64,000 nt of DNA, taken from Mansonella perstans. Its lineage: Eukaryota > Nematoda > Chromadorea > Rhabditida > Onchocercidae. Positions within the stretch are counted from its first letter, which is position 1. Each line of letters starts with the position of its first letter. The stretch is from positions 248,001-312,000 of the forward strand of contig JBAMDO010000013.1 of the NCBI GenBank assembly GCA_037074765.1. Direction: 5' to 3'. The notes under the pieces were generated by a model. That model saw nothing but the letters and a program-made list of their open reading frames with translations, ran no database searches and was not told the origin of the DNA. Below are positions 27,801-40,500 of this stretch, in pieces. The translations under genes and the position numbers were made by a program.

Positions 27801-28151
27801 GTTCGAATTTGATCTGCACTTTAGTGACATCGAGAATCATATGCTTATTTTCACTGTAAAAGATGCCATCAACTATGGACCCTTTAGCAAAGCTCCTGTT
27901 CTTGGAATGGTTCGTTGGCCAGTTTTTTTTTTATAATTTCCAAAATTCTCATCCCTAATTAAACATTTCTCATAATTCTCTATCGTTCGAAGTCTTTTCA
28001 AAAATGATGTAATTTCAATGATTTAAATTGTTTAAGAAATAGTTTCTCAAATTATTTCCTCTCCATATTTTTCTAGGTGCAAGTAATGTTGAACAGTGTG
28101 GAAATAAACGAAGAATTCTCGAGCTTTTGGCATGATCTCAAACGTAGTTGA
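21820..28151 (+). CDS. esyt-2: Extended synaptotagmin (SMP and C2 domains), 5' partial
   Basis: Seventeen exons: 21820-21963, 22090-22167, 22363-22524, 22755-22874, 23007-23096, 23238-23324, 23464-23653, 23917-24167, 24521-24655, 24996-25154, 25486-25638, 26017-26086, 26527-26797, 26955-27038, 27374-27514, 27801-27909, 28077-28151; 772 residues plus a missing N-terminus. Residues 1-25 form the hydrophobic ER-membrane hairpin (YLIGYYQFSFGWILF). An SMP lipid-transfer domain follows at about 50-250 (LPAWVQFPDTERVEWLNK, typical of the family). C2A lies at about 255-375 with Asp-rich calcium loops (AASDPYC and FDYDKASTDEELG), C2B at about 385-520, a charged linker at about 525-640, and C2C at about 645-765. 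Extended synaptotagmins tether ER to plasma membrane and move glycerolipids in a calcium-dependent way. The C-terminal C2C ends just before the stop. The ATG at 21822 is in the wrong frame for the next exon, so it is not the start. Confidence 0.88.
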
Positions 28152-29090
28152 TTATCAAATGACAACTCGTATTAGAGGCATCCCACACCGGTGCATCCTA
28201 CGACAATATATAATTGCACTATGTTGCTTTGAATTTAGTTCATTTACATTTTAGTTCACGCTTCTTAGATTTCGCATTTTCCCACTTTATTACGAAAGAT
28301 TTTTAATGTTAACAATATGCATTATTTATTTAACTTGTATATTCGGTAAACCGATAAATGTATTTCGATATTTCGAATTCATAATTTATACACCAAATTA
28401 TTTCATCCTTTCGTGTTCCAGTCCAGGTTATAAAACCAGCTATCATTTCTATTTCGTACGAATGAATAATTGACCAAAACCAAAACCAGCTGTCATTTCT
28501 ACTTCGTACGAATGAATAATTGACCTATTTTCAAGTTTTTTTATTTTCCTAAAAAATATATTTGCCTCTATAACAACAAAAAAAAAAAAATTGCCACGTG
28601 CTGAATAGCTCACTGAAATTATTGAATACTCTTTATTATTATTTCATCAAAGAATAGTCAATGCTCACAATGTGGAATATCATTTTTTAGACTTTGTTTC
28701 CTTTATTGCTCTAATCCACAGAAACTTCAAAAAAGCTTTAAAAAGCTTTACTTATTCACTTATTCTTTCACTTGTTCCCTTCCAACTTTCACTTTGAATT
28801 CTTGTTTTTGTTTCTACCTAATTTTTGATTATTGACTACGATGCAATAGATTCCAGTACAGTATTTAAATGTAACGCTTCAAGAAGTTAGGCATATTTAC
28901 TTCCTCGCGATATTTATATTTATTATACAGGAATTAAGAAATCAAGAGGGTATTTTTTTATATCAAAGTAAGAACTCTGAGAGTTAGAGATACTAGATTA
29001 ACTTCAACCCATTCATCTGTTTCTCCAACTTGGAGTATAACTCAACAAAAACCACAAAATAAAACTGCAGAATAGGCTGATATGTTGAAT
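28152..29090. other. intergenic between convergent genes
   Basis: Lies between the 3' ends of the synaptotagmin (+) and methyltransferase (-) genes. It contains a two-copy 44-bp direct repeat (28432-28525) and AT-rich sequence; no gene seen. Confidence 0.6.
28432..28525. repeat. two direct copies of a 44-bp sequence
   Basis: Copies at 28432-28475 and 28482-28525 share the core ttcgtacgaatgaataattg and differ at two positions. The 6-bp spacer is itself similar to the unit's start. Confidence 0.9.
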
Positions 29091-30927
29091 CTAAAGCCTC
29101 TGAAATACCACGCATGTCGATGTTGAACCCTTTCGACCACTGAATTCGAGAATATTTTTTGATGGGACCTCTTCAACAAATCTCAATTCTTCATCACTAA
29201 ATTGTTTTTCCAGCTCATTCCTGTAATGTAAATTGTCTGACAATAGGGAAATAATAAGAACTTCATAAGAATTAAACGTATAAGTTATCAATTTTAAACT
29301 TTTACATTGCATGATTAAAGAAACCAGATTTTTCTTTATAAGGTTTTATCACAAAATTTTTATGAATTGATTAAGGAACGGGTTGCACAAAGATTTGCCA
29401 AAAAGTTCATGACAATTAATAAACTTTCACCTACTTAATAATTCACCATAAATGTTAAAACGAAATATTGACATTCTACCTGGAGTAATTACATGAACAA
29501 AGGATGAAAAATCCGCAGGATTTTAGAGTTCTGCAAATATTTGCCTTGTATTTTCTCAAACGATAGTCACGATCAACTGATAGTGAGAGCGCATCCCAAG
29601 TGCCCTTATCAAGAACAGCGTCGAATTTTCCCAGATTAATGCTTTCATTCAGCAGATCGACTACCTAAAAATGGCTATCAGTACGACCTTTAAACTAAGA
29701 ATGTCTTATTACATTATAGATAAAGATCAAAAATTACCCGAAAATCAATTTGGATACTACTCTCTGCGCACTTTCTTTCTGTAAGTTTCCTGGCTAGCAA
29801 TATTGCTTCTTCGGAATAATCAATACCACATAAATGAAAATAGCCTTTTTGTTGCTGAAGTGAGAAAAATTATGAATAACAACAAAAAGTCTAACTCTAT
29901 CCCCAAGTATGTTAAAATTTTCGATGCTTCTAATCGCTTCAGAGATTAAGATCTGAAGCTATAAAGGAAGTAATATATCAGTAATGGAAATATGCGTGAG
30001 CAAAGCATAATGCAATTAATTCATTACTGCAAATATCCTTTACCACTGTAAAATGAAAAAGCTTTAATTTAAGGTAAATGGAAATGAAAAGAAAGTAATT
30101 ATTTTTAAAAAAGTACAGAAAAAAAGATGAAAATTATGACTTTGGATATATACAGCTAGTAATCATTACTTTAATGCCAGGTTTTACGTTTACTCTGAAA
30201 TCACCGAGCAGCTGAACTTAAATTATAATAAATTCGCAGATAGCTCATTAAGCCAACCTACTTATTTGACAAGCTCGAAGAAGTATTTTGAGCAACCAAT
30301 ATAGTTAAATAATGACAATTAAAAGGTAATGTATTCTACAACTCTGGAATGTTCATCGAATTTTTCGCACAGAACTATCTGATTCCTCCGAAATTCGCTA
30401 TCATTTACGTACCCTAGCTATAACTGCGACAACGCTACACGTACCAGCGCTCTCAATAATGAACCATTGCCACAACCAAAATCAATCAATTTGCATGATT
30501 TTGATAAGTGTTCATTTTCGCAAATATACTTCACCATACGACTTTCAGCACTACGTCCAAACCATACTTCACCTTCATCTCCAAATTCTTCGAAATTTTT
30601 CAACTCCCTTTCGTAGTATTCAATCCAACTATAAAATTATTTTTATTCCTTATTATTTATTTTTCAAAATTTGCGAAAAAAAACCAACGTCTGAAGCTGC
30701 TTGCTATTGAAATTAATTTTTGACAAATTATCAAAGACTTCATATTAAAACAATAATGGAAAACTGATGATTACTGACTAGCAAATAATATTAATAAATA
30801 TGGAATTGCATTTTTTTACAAGAATTAAAACTAAAAAAGAATATTTTAAACTTTACTATTCTTGATTAGCAAGCCTTGAGGAAATTATTTCATTCTCAGT
30901 TATATCCACCAAATTTTCATCTGCCAT
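29091..30927 (-). CDS. EEF1AKMT2: EEF1A lysine methyltransferase 2-like (METTL10 family)
   Basis: Minus-strand exons, in order: 30927-30857, 30628-30445, 29854-29738, 29664-29480, 29220-29091; 228 residues, all phases consistent. The N-terminal [18 protein letters not shown] and GEVWFG are characteristic. The SAM-binding motif I is [11 protein letters not shown], followed by GIDYS (motif II) and the family's [11 protein letters not shown]. The protein ends [15 protein letters not shown], as METTL10 proteins do. Family members trimethylate a lysine of translation elongation factor eEF1A in the cytosol. The ATG lies nine bases after an acceptor (tttacag), suggesting trans-splicing. The length matches the family's core. 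Confidence 0.88.
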
Positions 30928-31656
30928 GTTTCTTCCTGTAAAATTATAAGTGCTAAAAATGGTGAATAACCAATCAGTACGAATTTATACGTAAAATAGT
31001 GATATTTTAAATTTCCACGCGAAATTTTAGATAAATTAATACTTAGCGTTTATTTCCTATACTAGTAAACGCTAAGTACGCTTTTCCATTCTTTACATAT
31101 CTTGCTAAATTGAAAATTTTAGCTAAATATATGAAAAATAGAGAAATAATTTTGCAACAGTGTATGTACGATAAAATCACATCAATAGACATATCATTAA
31201 AGATTGATATGTCAACAACAAATAACGTAAACACGTGAAGAAAGACGTAATACTATTTCCAGAGTGCAGATTGTTAGCAAATTAGCATTGTTACGACGCA
31301 TCTAACCTACTATTTCACGTATTTTCCCCTTACTACAAAATGTCTCTTTCGTCCAGTTTATATGTTATACCTCCTTAATGTCTAGTGCATTTATTCGCTT
31401 ACAAAAATGTAATAAATAGTTGTTTCAAATAATATCACAAATAGGAATATATGAAAGATATGCCATTGCAATCTTTTAAAATTTTCAAAATTTAAAAAAA
31501 AAAAAAAAAAAAAGCTGTGGATGAGATGAGATGTTGAAGTTGAAAAGCTATTTGTTTCATAGATGCTATTTTTATTCTGTTTAAAATGCCTATTTTGAAA
31601 GAACTGCACTATGAACAATGTGAAATATCTTAGAAGGCAAAATATTGCAGATCCGT
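30928..31656. other. intergenic between two minus-strand genes
   Basis: AT-rich with an A tract at about 31495-31513. No exon recognised. It separates the end of the MSP-domain gene from the methyltransferase start. Confidence 0.55.
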
Positions 31657-33798
31657 TCATGTTACTACCAATGGAATTGTAAAATTTGTATAAGTAATGG
31701 GTTTCCTGAACAATGGTGGAGCATCAATTTCGCCTGCTTCTGCCTGAAATTTTTTTTTAACCTGAAATACTTTCAAAGTAGCTTATAATAGTGATCATAA
31801 AGTATTAGTATAACTGAACAAAAAATTTCTGAAAAGAAAACTTTTATTTAAAAACTAATTCAAATTAATTCAAGTATAAAATTTTTTAATTTAATTCATT
31901 TTAACCAATAAATTAGAAAAAAAAAGAATAGAACATGCGCTTTCGAGCATATAAAAATTTAGTATTTCAAATTCTATACGCTATTATTTGTTTAAATAGG
32001 TCAATGTTTAACATACCGTGGTATGCACCATCACAAGTCTATCAAGTTTTGGATTCCCAGGTTTCCTTATCACTTCTATGATTTGTTCGGCACCTGGTTC
32101 CATGAACGAAAAAACTGGATTTACTCGATATAGGAAATTGTCCGAACATTTTATCTATATCGAATATTTTATCTCATTCGTTTGCAACTTCAACTTTTTT
32201 AAAAAAGTTTTTCTTCACGTAAGTTTGTATCGAAATTTATCCAATTAACCTATTCAATCCCTCTCCATACGCTTACTTCAGAATCCTTTAATGACCTTTC
32301 GCCCCCAAACTGATCATTATTTATACACAATGAGTAAATTTTTTGTTGAAATAAAGAAAGATGGATATGTAAGAAAAAAACCTTAATGGCCTGCCGTTTG
32401 GTGGTATTATTCCTGGTGATAAAGTTTACTGAACCACCAAATGCTGTGAATTGAAGTTCTTTCGGGTCATAGGTTACTTCTTCTATCTTCTCTTCCTCCT
32501 CTTTTTTCTGCTTCTCTTCTTCCTCAGTTTCTTTTTTTCGCTCCTCCTTCCTTACATCTCTTTCCTTCTCATCCTCCTTCTCCTCCTTCTCACCCTCCTT
32601 CTCACTCTCCCTCTTGTTCTTTTCTTCGTCCATTTCATTGTCTTTTTTCTTTCCTCTCTCTTTATCTTTTTTATTTTCATTGTCCTCGTTTGTTCCTGTT
32701 AATTCCTTTTCTTCAGCTTTCTTCGAACTTTCCCCATTTTCACTATCTTTTCCAACAACACTATCTTTATTGGTCTCACTATCCCTATCTTCTTTTCCAT
32801 CTAACTTTTTGTCGCTCTCTTTTAACTCTTTTTTCTAAAAAAAAAAAAAAAAACTTGTGGTTAATTTAAAATACTTTTTGCAACAAATATGAATTGAAAG
32901 TTTTGTAGATGAAAGCGCAAATGTTGCAAATATTTCAGTGATTGTATGTTATTTATTAAAAAAATGAGAAGGAAATATATTTTTCTTATTTTCCTATAAT
33001 TATTTATTTTTCATTTCATTCTTATCTTTTCTTCTTACTTTCATTCTCATTTCAAAAAGTATTTTCCATTAATTCTCCAACATATTTAATTAAAATGCTT
33101 AGTTACAATCAATCTGATTATATGATATGATAAAAATGATAAATATGATTACCTCTGAACTTTCTTTTATCTCTATCTCCTTCTTCTCTTTCTTCTTTCC
33201 ACTTTTTTCTTCCTTCTTTTCACTTTTTCCCTCCTTTTCACTATCTTTTTTCTCCTTCTTCTGCTTATTTTTGTTAATTTGTTCAATTTTTTGTCTATGA
33301 TTTTTACGTTTTAATTTGTACAATTTCTCCGAATCACTTTTTTCTTCTATTCCAGTCTAAATTGTTTAATATAAGTTTATTTATGAGTATAACAATTAAT
33401 TTCATACTCAAATTAATTTCATTGTTATTTCATAGAAAGTATCTCTTTGCAACTATCAATAAGGAAAAGAAGATTTAGCACGGTTGAAATCTCTTAAAAT
33501 ATATATTGATAATTTTTTATTTATTATAAATCTCAGACTACAAGTAAGTTGACTTTAAAATATCTATACGGTTGTATGTTATTCCAGTCTACTACTTGCT
33601 ATTTCTATTTTATTCTGTGAAGTTAAAGTTTATCATTTTATCAGTTACATAATAACTTAATAGTTTTAAGGATTTAATTTAACATTTGCTTAATAACTTA
33701 ATAATTTCAAAGATTTGACATTTGTTATCTACTTTACCGCGAAAAATAACCTTTTCAGATTGTTCTTCTTGTTTTTCTTTTGCATGTTCCTTGTTTTC
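31657..33798 (-). CDS. Lys/Glu-rich protein with C-terminal MSP domain, 5' partial
   Basis: Minus-strand exons in order: 33798-33751, 33356-33153, 32834-32382, 32154-32017, 31743-31657, all joined in phase 0; 309 residues so far. About the first 200 residues are almost entirely Lys, Glu, Asp, Ser and Asn, in runs such as KKEKKEIEIKE. The last 107 residues are an MSP-type immunoglobulin-like fold: YDPKELQFTAFGG, then RQAIKIKCSDNFLYRVNPV, then a Pro-Gly turn and a beta-rich end (ITYTNFTIPLVVT). MSP domains are abundant in nematodes, in sperm cytoskeleton and in VAP-type adaptor proteins. I do not recognise a specific orthologue. No convincing start codon was found upstream of 33798; another charged exon may exist. 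The low-complexity exon makes T-rich frames on the plus strand that should not be annotated. Confidence 0.7.
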
Positions 33799-35208
33799 CT
33801 TTAAAAAAAGATTGTAGTTTCATTCAAGTTGATTTCTTGATTAAGCATTACATCGTTTTTCCCTCATCTTGAATTAATTTTTCAATTTTTAAAAATTTTT
33901 TCATCAAAAAAAAGGGAAAAATTTTTGAAAAAAATTAAACAGAAAAGGAAAAATTTACTGCTTTTTTGTCTTTGCATAATATAATTAAATAGTTGATGAT
34001 AATCAATGTTTTGAGTAAACCAGCAATTGTTATGAAAATCCACATTATAATTTATTAGCAAATTATCTATCTGCAAAATTATCATTGATTCAAACGTTAT
34101 TATTATACTTTTCATTTCAAATTTCAGATTCATTCCATAGCGTTATTTTTTGGTTTAATGATTTTAATAAATAAAATATCTTCTTAACTTTTTCCGCATT
34201 ACCATGAACATATCATTATACTTTCCTTATGCTAATGAATTATATGTACTGGTTATGTAAAGTGAACACAGCAAATTCTAGAATTACTAGAATTACTCTG
34301 ATACTACCTCAGGAAACATACTAAAATATAACAACTATAATTGATAATAAAAGTAACTGATCAGAGCAATTCTAAAATGTACAATGATTTTAATAATTTA
34401 ATTACATCTCTTTTATATATTTTTGATAACTGATTTTTCAAATATTGAGTTAATTATTATGTAGCTAATTGTTTGAAACTAAATAAGTTATACATAAAAA
34501 AAAGCTAAAGAACTAATATTGCTCGAAATACTATAATAACATAAATGTTGAGAGAATACTTAATTTCAAATTAGTAGAAACCTATTTCACATATTACTTT
34601 AATAAATTTAAATCAAGAAAATTGAATAATTCTCGAGTAATTTAAATTCTTCCACTTCCACAAACATTGTCTGAAGCGCAATGTTGCATAGTGGTATACA
34701 TTTAGCGTTGCAAGATACGCTATGAAGACATTAAATCCTTGTGCAATTTTGGTTTCTGATCGGTTTTTGAGGCTTGGCAAGTTTGGTTTGGTTGATTACA
34801 GGAATTGATAATTGATAGGGATATTATCACTTATCAGCCCATATCTATGAGATAAATGAGAGTATTAGTAGTTTGAGTTGCTGCCACAACTCTATTCGTA
34901 GTGGAATATAACTTATGATGTAGAAGAGATCTGACCAATCTAGTGGACAAATCTAGTGGACACTCCTGACAAATCTAGTGGACACGTTAAAAGTTTATAA
35001 AGTTTCTTACGGTATCTTTCGTTGATAGTTCTTATTCTTCAAGATAATAGCAATAGATTGATCAGAATCTATAATAAACTATATGCTCAAACTTTTTGTT
35101 TAATCCGAACTGGTTTTTCATATTTGTATTTTGTTATAGTGCTACCTCCTCTGTAGTTCATCACTGTTATTGGATTTTCTTTTAGCTTTTAGATTGAAAG
35201 TAGTGAAG
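33799..35208. other. intergenic between divergent genes
   Basis: Separates the MSP-domain gene (-) from the p32 gene (+). It probably holds the missing 5' exon of the former. Three copies of a 13-base unit containing aatctagtggaca lie at 34937-34984. Otherwise AT-rich. Confidence 0.45.
34937..34984. repeat. three copies of a 13-bp repeat
   Basis: The unit aatctagtggaca occurs at 34937, 34950 and 34972; the first two are directly adjacent. Confidence 0.9.
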
Positions 35209-37110
35209 ATGCGTTCAGCTATGCTATGTCGTACGCTGTCAAAGACCTTACAGAGGCATATCTCAGCAATGGCTGTTTGCTCGGGAACCAAAATGCTGCA
35301 TCCAATTATGATAGCTCGACAGTTGTCATCCACTAGACGTATGTTTTTACAAATTATCAGAATGAAATGATGTATTTTAGTTAATTTTAAAAATACAGAT
35401 CTTTTTAAAATATTTCAGAATTTCTGGTCATCCACAGAGATTGTTAAGAGCAATTGTTTCTGTTAGAATTCCAATAAAGATCGGAGACAGTCATAAATTC
35501 TGTCATCTTGCATTGCAAGGAAAAAATTACTCTTTGATGGTTCTCATTCTGGGACAGAAAATGAGCAGTATTTTTTCTGTCCAAACTTATACAAAATTCT
35601 ATTCATTAAAAAGCTTCTATCTTTCTTATATGTCGTGTGTTAGGGATGAGCAAATGACAATCTTTTTTTTGTCGAATGTAAATAATTCATAGTTTTTCTG
35701 ATTATTAGAAAAGCGATTTGCTATCTAATTATTTTTTTTTTTTTTGTTTCAGTACTGAATAACGAATTAATCGATGCTTTGAAGAATGAAATTACGGCTG
35801 AAAAACAGCTGGAGAAGGAAAATCTTCGTGGTGAACAAGCTCCAAAAATTTCGGGTTTCGAAATTAAAACTGATGGTGCTAACATACAATTGACAAAACT
35901 ACATGGCAAGGAAAAGTAATGTTCAAAGTTTATATAATGATTTCAATTTCTAGCTGAAGCAATTAACCTTGACTTAGCAATAATATATGAATGGCATATG
36001 CGCGAATCTCTAATATCTCTAAATATTCAAATGAAATGAATACACCATATATTAACAACTAAATTTAGGTCATTCAATCCAGTTAATAAATATAAAAAAT
36101 GCTTTGAGATAGTGATCATGGGAAAGTCCAAGATGAGATCTAGTGATTCTTTCTCCAGAACTTACACAATCCAAAGGATTTCATATTATCACCAATTTAA
36201 TATTTGTCGTAAATTTTCCAGAATTAACGTTTACTTCAATGTCAATCATTCAGTAGATATGGAAGGCGAAGAAGATGAGGTCATTTTCCGGTTTCTTTCC
36301 ATTTCAGTGTATATTCTACTTTTCTCATCTAGAATTGAAATTTTCTTCTATAGCTAAGTTGATACATTCCGTATTAATTTTATACATCGCGTTTATTTCT
36401 CTTAGCTATCATCTTCTGTAGGATGAAGGAGTTCCACTCGCCTTGCCTTCACTTACGATAGAAATCATCAAAGCGCAACAAAGATTATGCTTTTATCTTG
36501 ACTTATGCGAAAACGAAGATGCAACGGAAGCAAATGAACGATGTAAGTTTAATTATTCTTTTTAGGGTTGAGCAAACCGCAATAAATTTGTCAAAATGTA
36601 CTAAAAATAACAAAAGATGTTACTTGTTCTTTGACTTTGATTTACTTGCAGTTGATTTTCGTGTGGCAGAATTTTATATTGCTCCAGCTTCAAAAGGAAC
36701 AGAAGATGAAGAAGTGCCTGAATCAGTGTACTCATCATCCGGCAAATATATTGACCCAGTATGCATTCTCAATGTTATAGTTTAGTTTACTTAAGTGTCT
36801 CTTAGTATTGAGCAGAAAAATTTTGTTTGTTATAACTATTTTGCCTACATTCGTTGTAAGTGAAAAGAAGTAAGACGTGTAATCCCACCCATAAAATAAG
36901 AAGGTTGTAACTCGAGAATCGAATGAAGAATTAGTTAACTAAATGTAATCAAAATTTCAGACTTTGCATGATCTTTTGTTCAATCATTATTTGGCAGAAC
37001 GTGGCTTCGATCAGAAATTTTGCCGTGAAGTTGTGGATTTCGCTACACACTATGAGCACTCTCAATACGTTAAACTATTGACAGATATTCAGTCATTTGT
37101 ATCAAAATGA
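35209..37110 (+). CDS. C1QBP: Mitochondrial p32/C1QBP (MAM33 family)
   Basis: Exons 35209-35338, 35753-35915, 36222-36279, 36422-36542, 36652-36758, 36961-37110; 242 residues. The first about 40 residues are rich in Arg, Ser and Thr with no acids, as in a mitochondrial targeting peptide. The mature part has acidic helix-rich p32 features: ISGFEIKTDGANIQL, then NVYFNVNHSV and an acidic stretch, FRVAEFYI, and the C-terminal helix LHDLLFNHYLAERG...YVKLL. p32 forms a doughnut trimer in the mitochondrial matrix and supports mitochondrial translation. A splice acceptor (ttcttttag) 24 bases upstream of the ATG could be the trans-splice site. The next same-strand gene starts 427 bp downstream. Confidence 0.88.
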
Positions 37111-37537
37111 AAAGAAAAATGAGTAAATGAATGTTGCTTATGAAATCTCTAAGCTGGAAGATGTTTTGTTACTTTACATGTTTGGACATTTTTTAACTTT
37201 GTTGAAAGTTATGCTTTATTTCATTTAGTAAATTTTAACAGTTATTATTTTCATTTCTTATTTGCATTTCAACTCTAGATTCAGAGTACTGCTATTTTTT
37301 TGTCGTCAGGATTTTGTATACACGGAATGGTTCAAGGATCCGGCCTATATTTTTCAGCTATTTGGTTGTTTATTTGCTAAAAATGGATTAAGCGGTTTTC
37401 TTAGCAATCGAGCTGGGCAGATTGCTTTTCGATTTTAAAACTAAATCTATTTGGTAGATATAGACGATTATTTTTGTGTGTGTGTGTAATAACGTTTGAT
37501 TAGAAGGCATGACTCGTTGTTTAGAAAATTATTGGAA
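37111..37537. other. short intergenic gap before fem-2-like gene
   Basis: Contains a cgtcag acceptor at 37309 followed by a 43-codon open stretch (37310-37438) that belongs to neither flanking model, and a GT dinucleotide run at about 37474-37487. Weak acceptors (gattag, tttag) lie just before the fem-2-like start. Confidence 0.5.
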
Positions 37538-40500
37538 ATGGATGGTGGATGTGAAGTAAGATTGGAGGAACTGCAACAAGACGGTAATGAAACACTAATG
37601 TCACTAGTAAAAAATTATTTATCTTCATCTGATTCGAATAACGAAGCTACCATTAGATTTCGTTTGCCTTATTTGCAAACAACAAAGCATGATGCACGAG
37701 GAGATGCGGTAGCGCTGGTTGTCGAACATTTGCATCAAAGGTTAATATTTTTTCAATTTTTTTTTTTGCAAAAATATTACTTGGTCCTCTTTTTGCTCTA
37801 TTAGATCCCTTTTTTTTTTTTTCTTGTTAGTTTTTCTGGAGAATTTACTAAATTCATATTAAAAAAGAAAAGCACTTTTTCGACCATCTTCTAATCTAAA
37901 TGAAGGATTATATTGCTAGTGTTATGTGCAGTAAAGGAACTGATTACTGATATTACAACTATTTTGCAGAGGATTTCCACCTTGGATAGCTTATGCAATA
38001 GCATATTCGCTAGTAGATATATATGCGAATGAACTAAACACAACAGAGGTACCATTTGATGAGAATGTTTATAGTGCAATTGATGCGACGGTTTGGTGTC
38101 ATGAAGTTATACATTATTTGAATGTGTACCTCAACAGTTTAGTGAACAATTCTGTTCCACTGCCAAGTAATTCATTTATCAAAGTTATTATTCATTATTT
38201 GCCCTAATAGGGTAAATGTATGCTATAAATATGTAATTAAAGATTAATCGATTAAAGAAAATTAATGTTTGTAACATATACTAATCAGTAATGATGAGAA
38301 TTTCAATAAGATTTTTATTTAGTACTCTTTTTTATATTGTTAATTATTTATAGCAGTAAATTGTCTCAATTATGTTTGAGGGATTAAATGGAGTAGAGCA
38401 CAATCTGTTCACACTTTCATTTAAAATGAAAATGATTAAAATTTTTTTTGGTTAGGTAAGTAAGATAATTTATATTCATGCATAATTCAAGAAATAGCAT
38501 AAGTTACCATTGTTTTTCACGAGTTTTTTATCCCAAATTTTATTTAGAAATTCAGCTAATTCCCGGTCAGCTGTTATATTCGTATTGTGCTCAGAAAAAT
38601 CGACGTTCTAAAATGGAAGATCGTGCAGTTCTTCTACCTTCACTTTCTGTCATTGAGCCGACTAAGGTGTTTTTCGTATCTTAGCAAAATTGTTTGGAGT
38701 TACCTGATAATGTCAAAATTGAAGTTAATAATATTTAAATTTAGAGCAAGATTAACTAAGAAAGGAAAACAGTTAAGTTCCTTTTCCTGAATTTATGAAA
38801 AAATGATGAGTTGGGATTTATACTTTAATTTGTGTGCATATTTCAAAAGATAATTTTATTTTCTCTAACGTTTCTATAAAGCTTTATGTTGAAAATACAA
38901 TACGCTAAAACGATTGTGTTATTATCTAATGAAAAATGAGTAATTTTAAGCTCTTGTAAGCTGTTGCATTACTTGGGCTAAGTAGGTTCTTAGAAATCTT
39001 AGACAAGTTCAGACAAGTTGTCAAGTTCTTGTGTGTTCCTGGCTGCTGAGAATTCCAAAAAACTGGGTCTGATGGATTCGAATTAGAGATGAGGAGCTAT
39101 GCGGCCTATAATGACTATAATGTATGTGTTTTGTTATTTTTTTTTTAAAAAAGAAAATGATTTATAGGATGATTGCCGTGATCATGATTCATTTTTTGCT
39201 GTATTCGATGGACATAATGGAATCGATTGCGCCAATTATGCAAGCTCCCATTTTGCTAGATGCATTGTTGAAAATACTCAATACGCTGTTGATCAAATTG
39301 AGAATATAATGAGAAATGCCTTTACTGAGCTTGATAAAAGACTCACTGCTCGATGTAAAAATGAGGTGTGCATGATTGTATCTTCTGTTTGCTAGCAATC
39401 ATGAAATTATATAAAACTGAATACATCTTGTTTCGTTGAGAATTTAAGTTTAGTAATTATGTGATTTGAAGTGAGAGAATAAAGCAAGGATACCTTGCCA
39501 TTGCTTATCTACAAGATTTTTAGATATCTGCTATTCAAAATTGATGCCTTTTTAAACTATTCTTTCAGCATATAAAAGGCGGCACTACAGCCGTATGTGC
39601 TTTTCTGCGAGCTCGGAAGCATTTGTGTGTTGGTTGGTGCGGTGACTCAGCTGTAGCGGTCTTGAGAAAAGATGCAGTACGAACATTATCTTCTGCCCAT
39701 TCGCCAGATGTTCCGGTAAATGCATAATTTTTGCGTTGAGCGTGAAAATTTATTCTTTGAACAGACTAGTTAACTGCTGAATTCTTTACTTTTTTTCTTT
39801 GCGTTATTTTTTTTGCGTTACTTTCGATATGACGGCGGTATTAGAATGTAGATATGCAGTGAGACATTAAACAGCATATTTTTTTTTATAGTCTACGACT
39901 TCGGGTGTTATATCTATATCCTTTAGATTAGTTTTAAATATAGTTGCAAAATACCCATGCTTTCTATACCTATACTTTCTGATTTCAATGCTTGATTTTT
40001 CTCAATTCAAAATAGCAGATAAGATCAATGGAGATAGAGTTTTAATTTTAATTAGAATACTGTAAAACAAGCTATTTGTGCCACTCACGTTGTTGAGGCA
40101 AGTATGAATTTGTAATTATCATGGAAGAAGCAGAAATTTATATTAAGATGGCTGAGAAAAAACTCTTGCATTCTTGAATTTTCATTGGATTCTATTTTGC
40201 ACAGGAAGAAGTACGTCGAATAGAAGAAGCTGGCGGAGTGGTTGTGCCGATACAAGGCGAGCTAAGAGTCAATGGAATTTTAAATCTAACACGTTCTCTG
40301 GGTTTGTTTTATTAAGTTTGCAGAGGTGAAAATTTAGCAAAAATTGGTGGAAGATAAAAATTTGGTAAAAACAATTTGAAGAGAATCATTTTTTATTGTC
40401 TGCTTCTTGTTATGTACCATTTAAATTTAGATAATGATATTATTTTAATGGGACTTAAGGTTGTATCGTGAAAACTTTACCTTTCCTTTAGAGGAGATTG

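Noticed and set aside
32451..32838. Plus-strand Leu/Phe/Ser-rich open frames
   Set aside because: They are the complement of the Lys/Glu-rich exon of the minus-strand MSP-domain gene.
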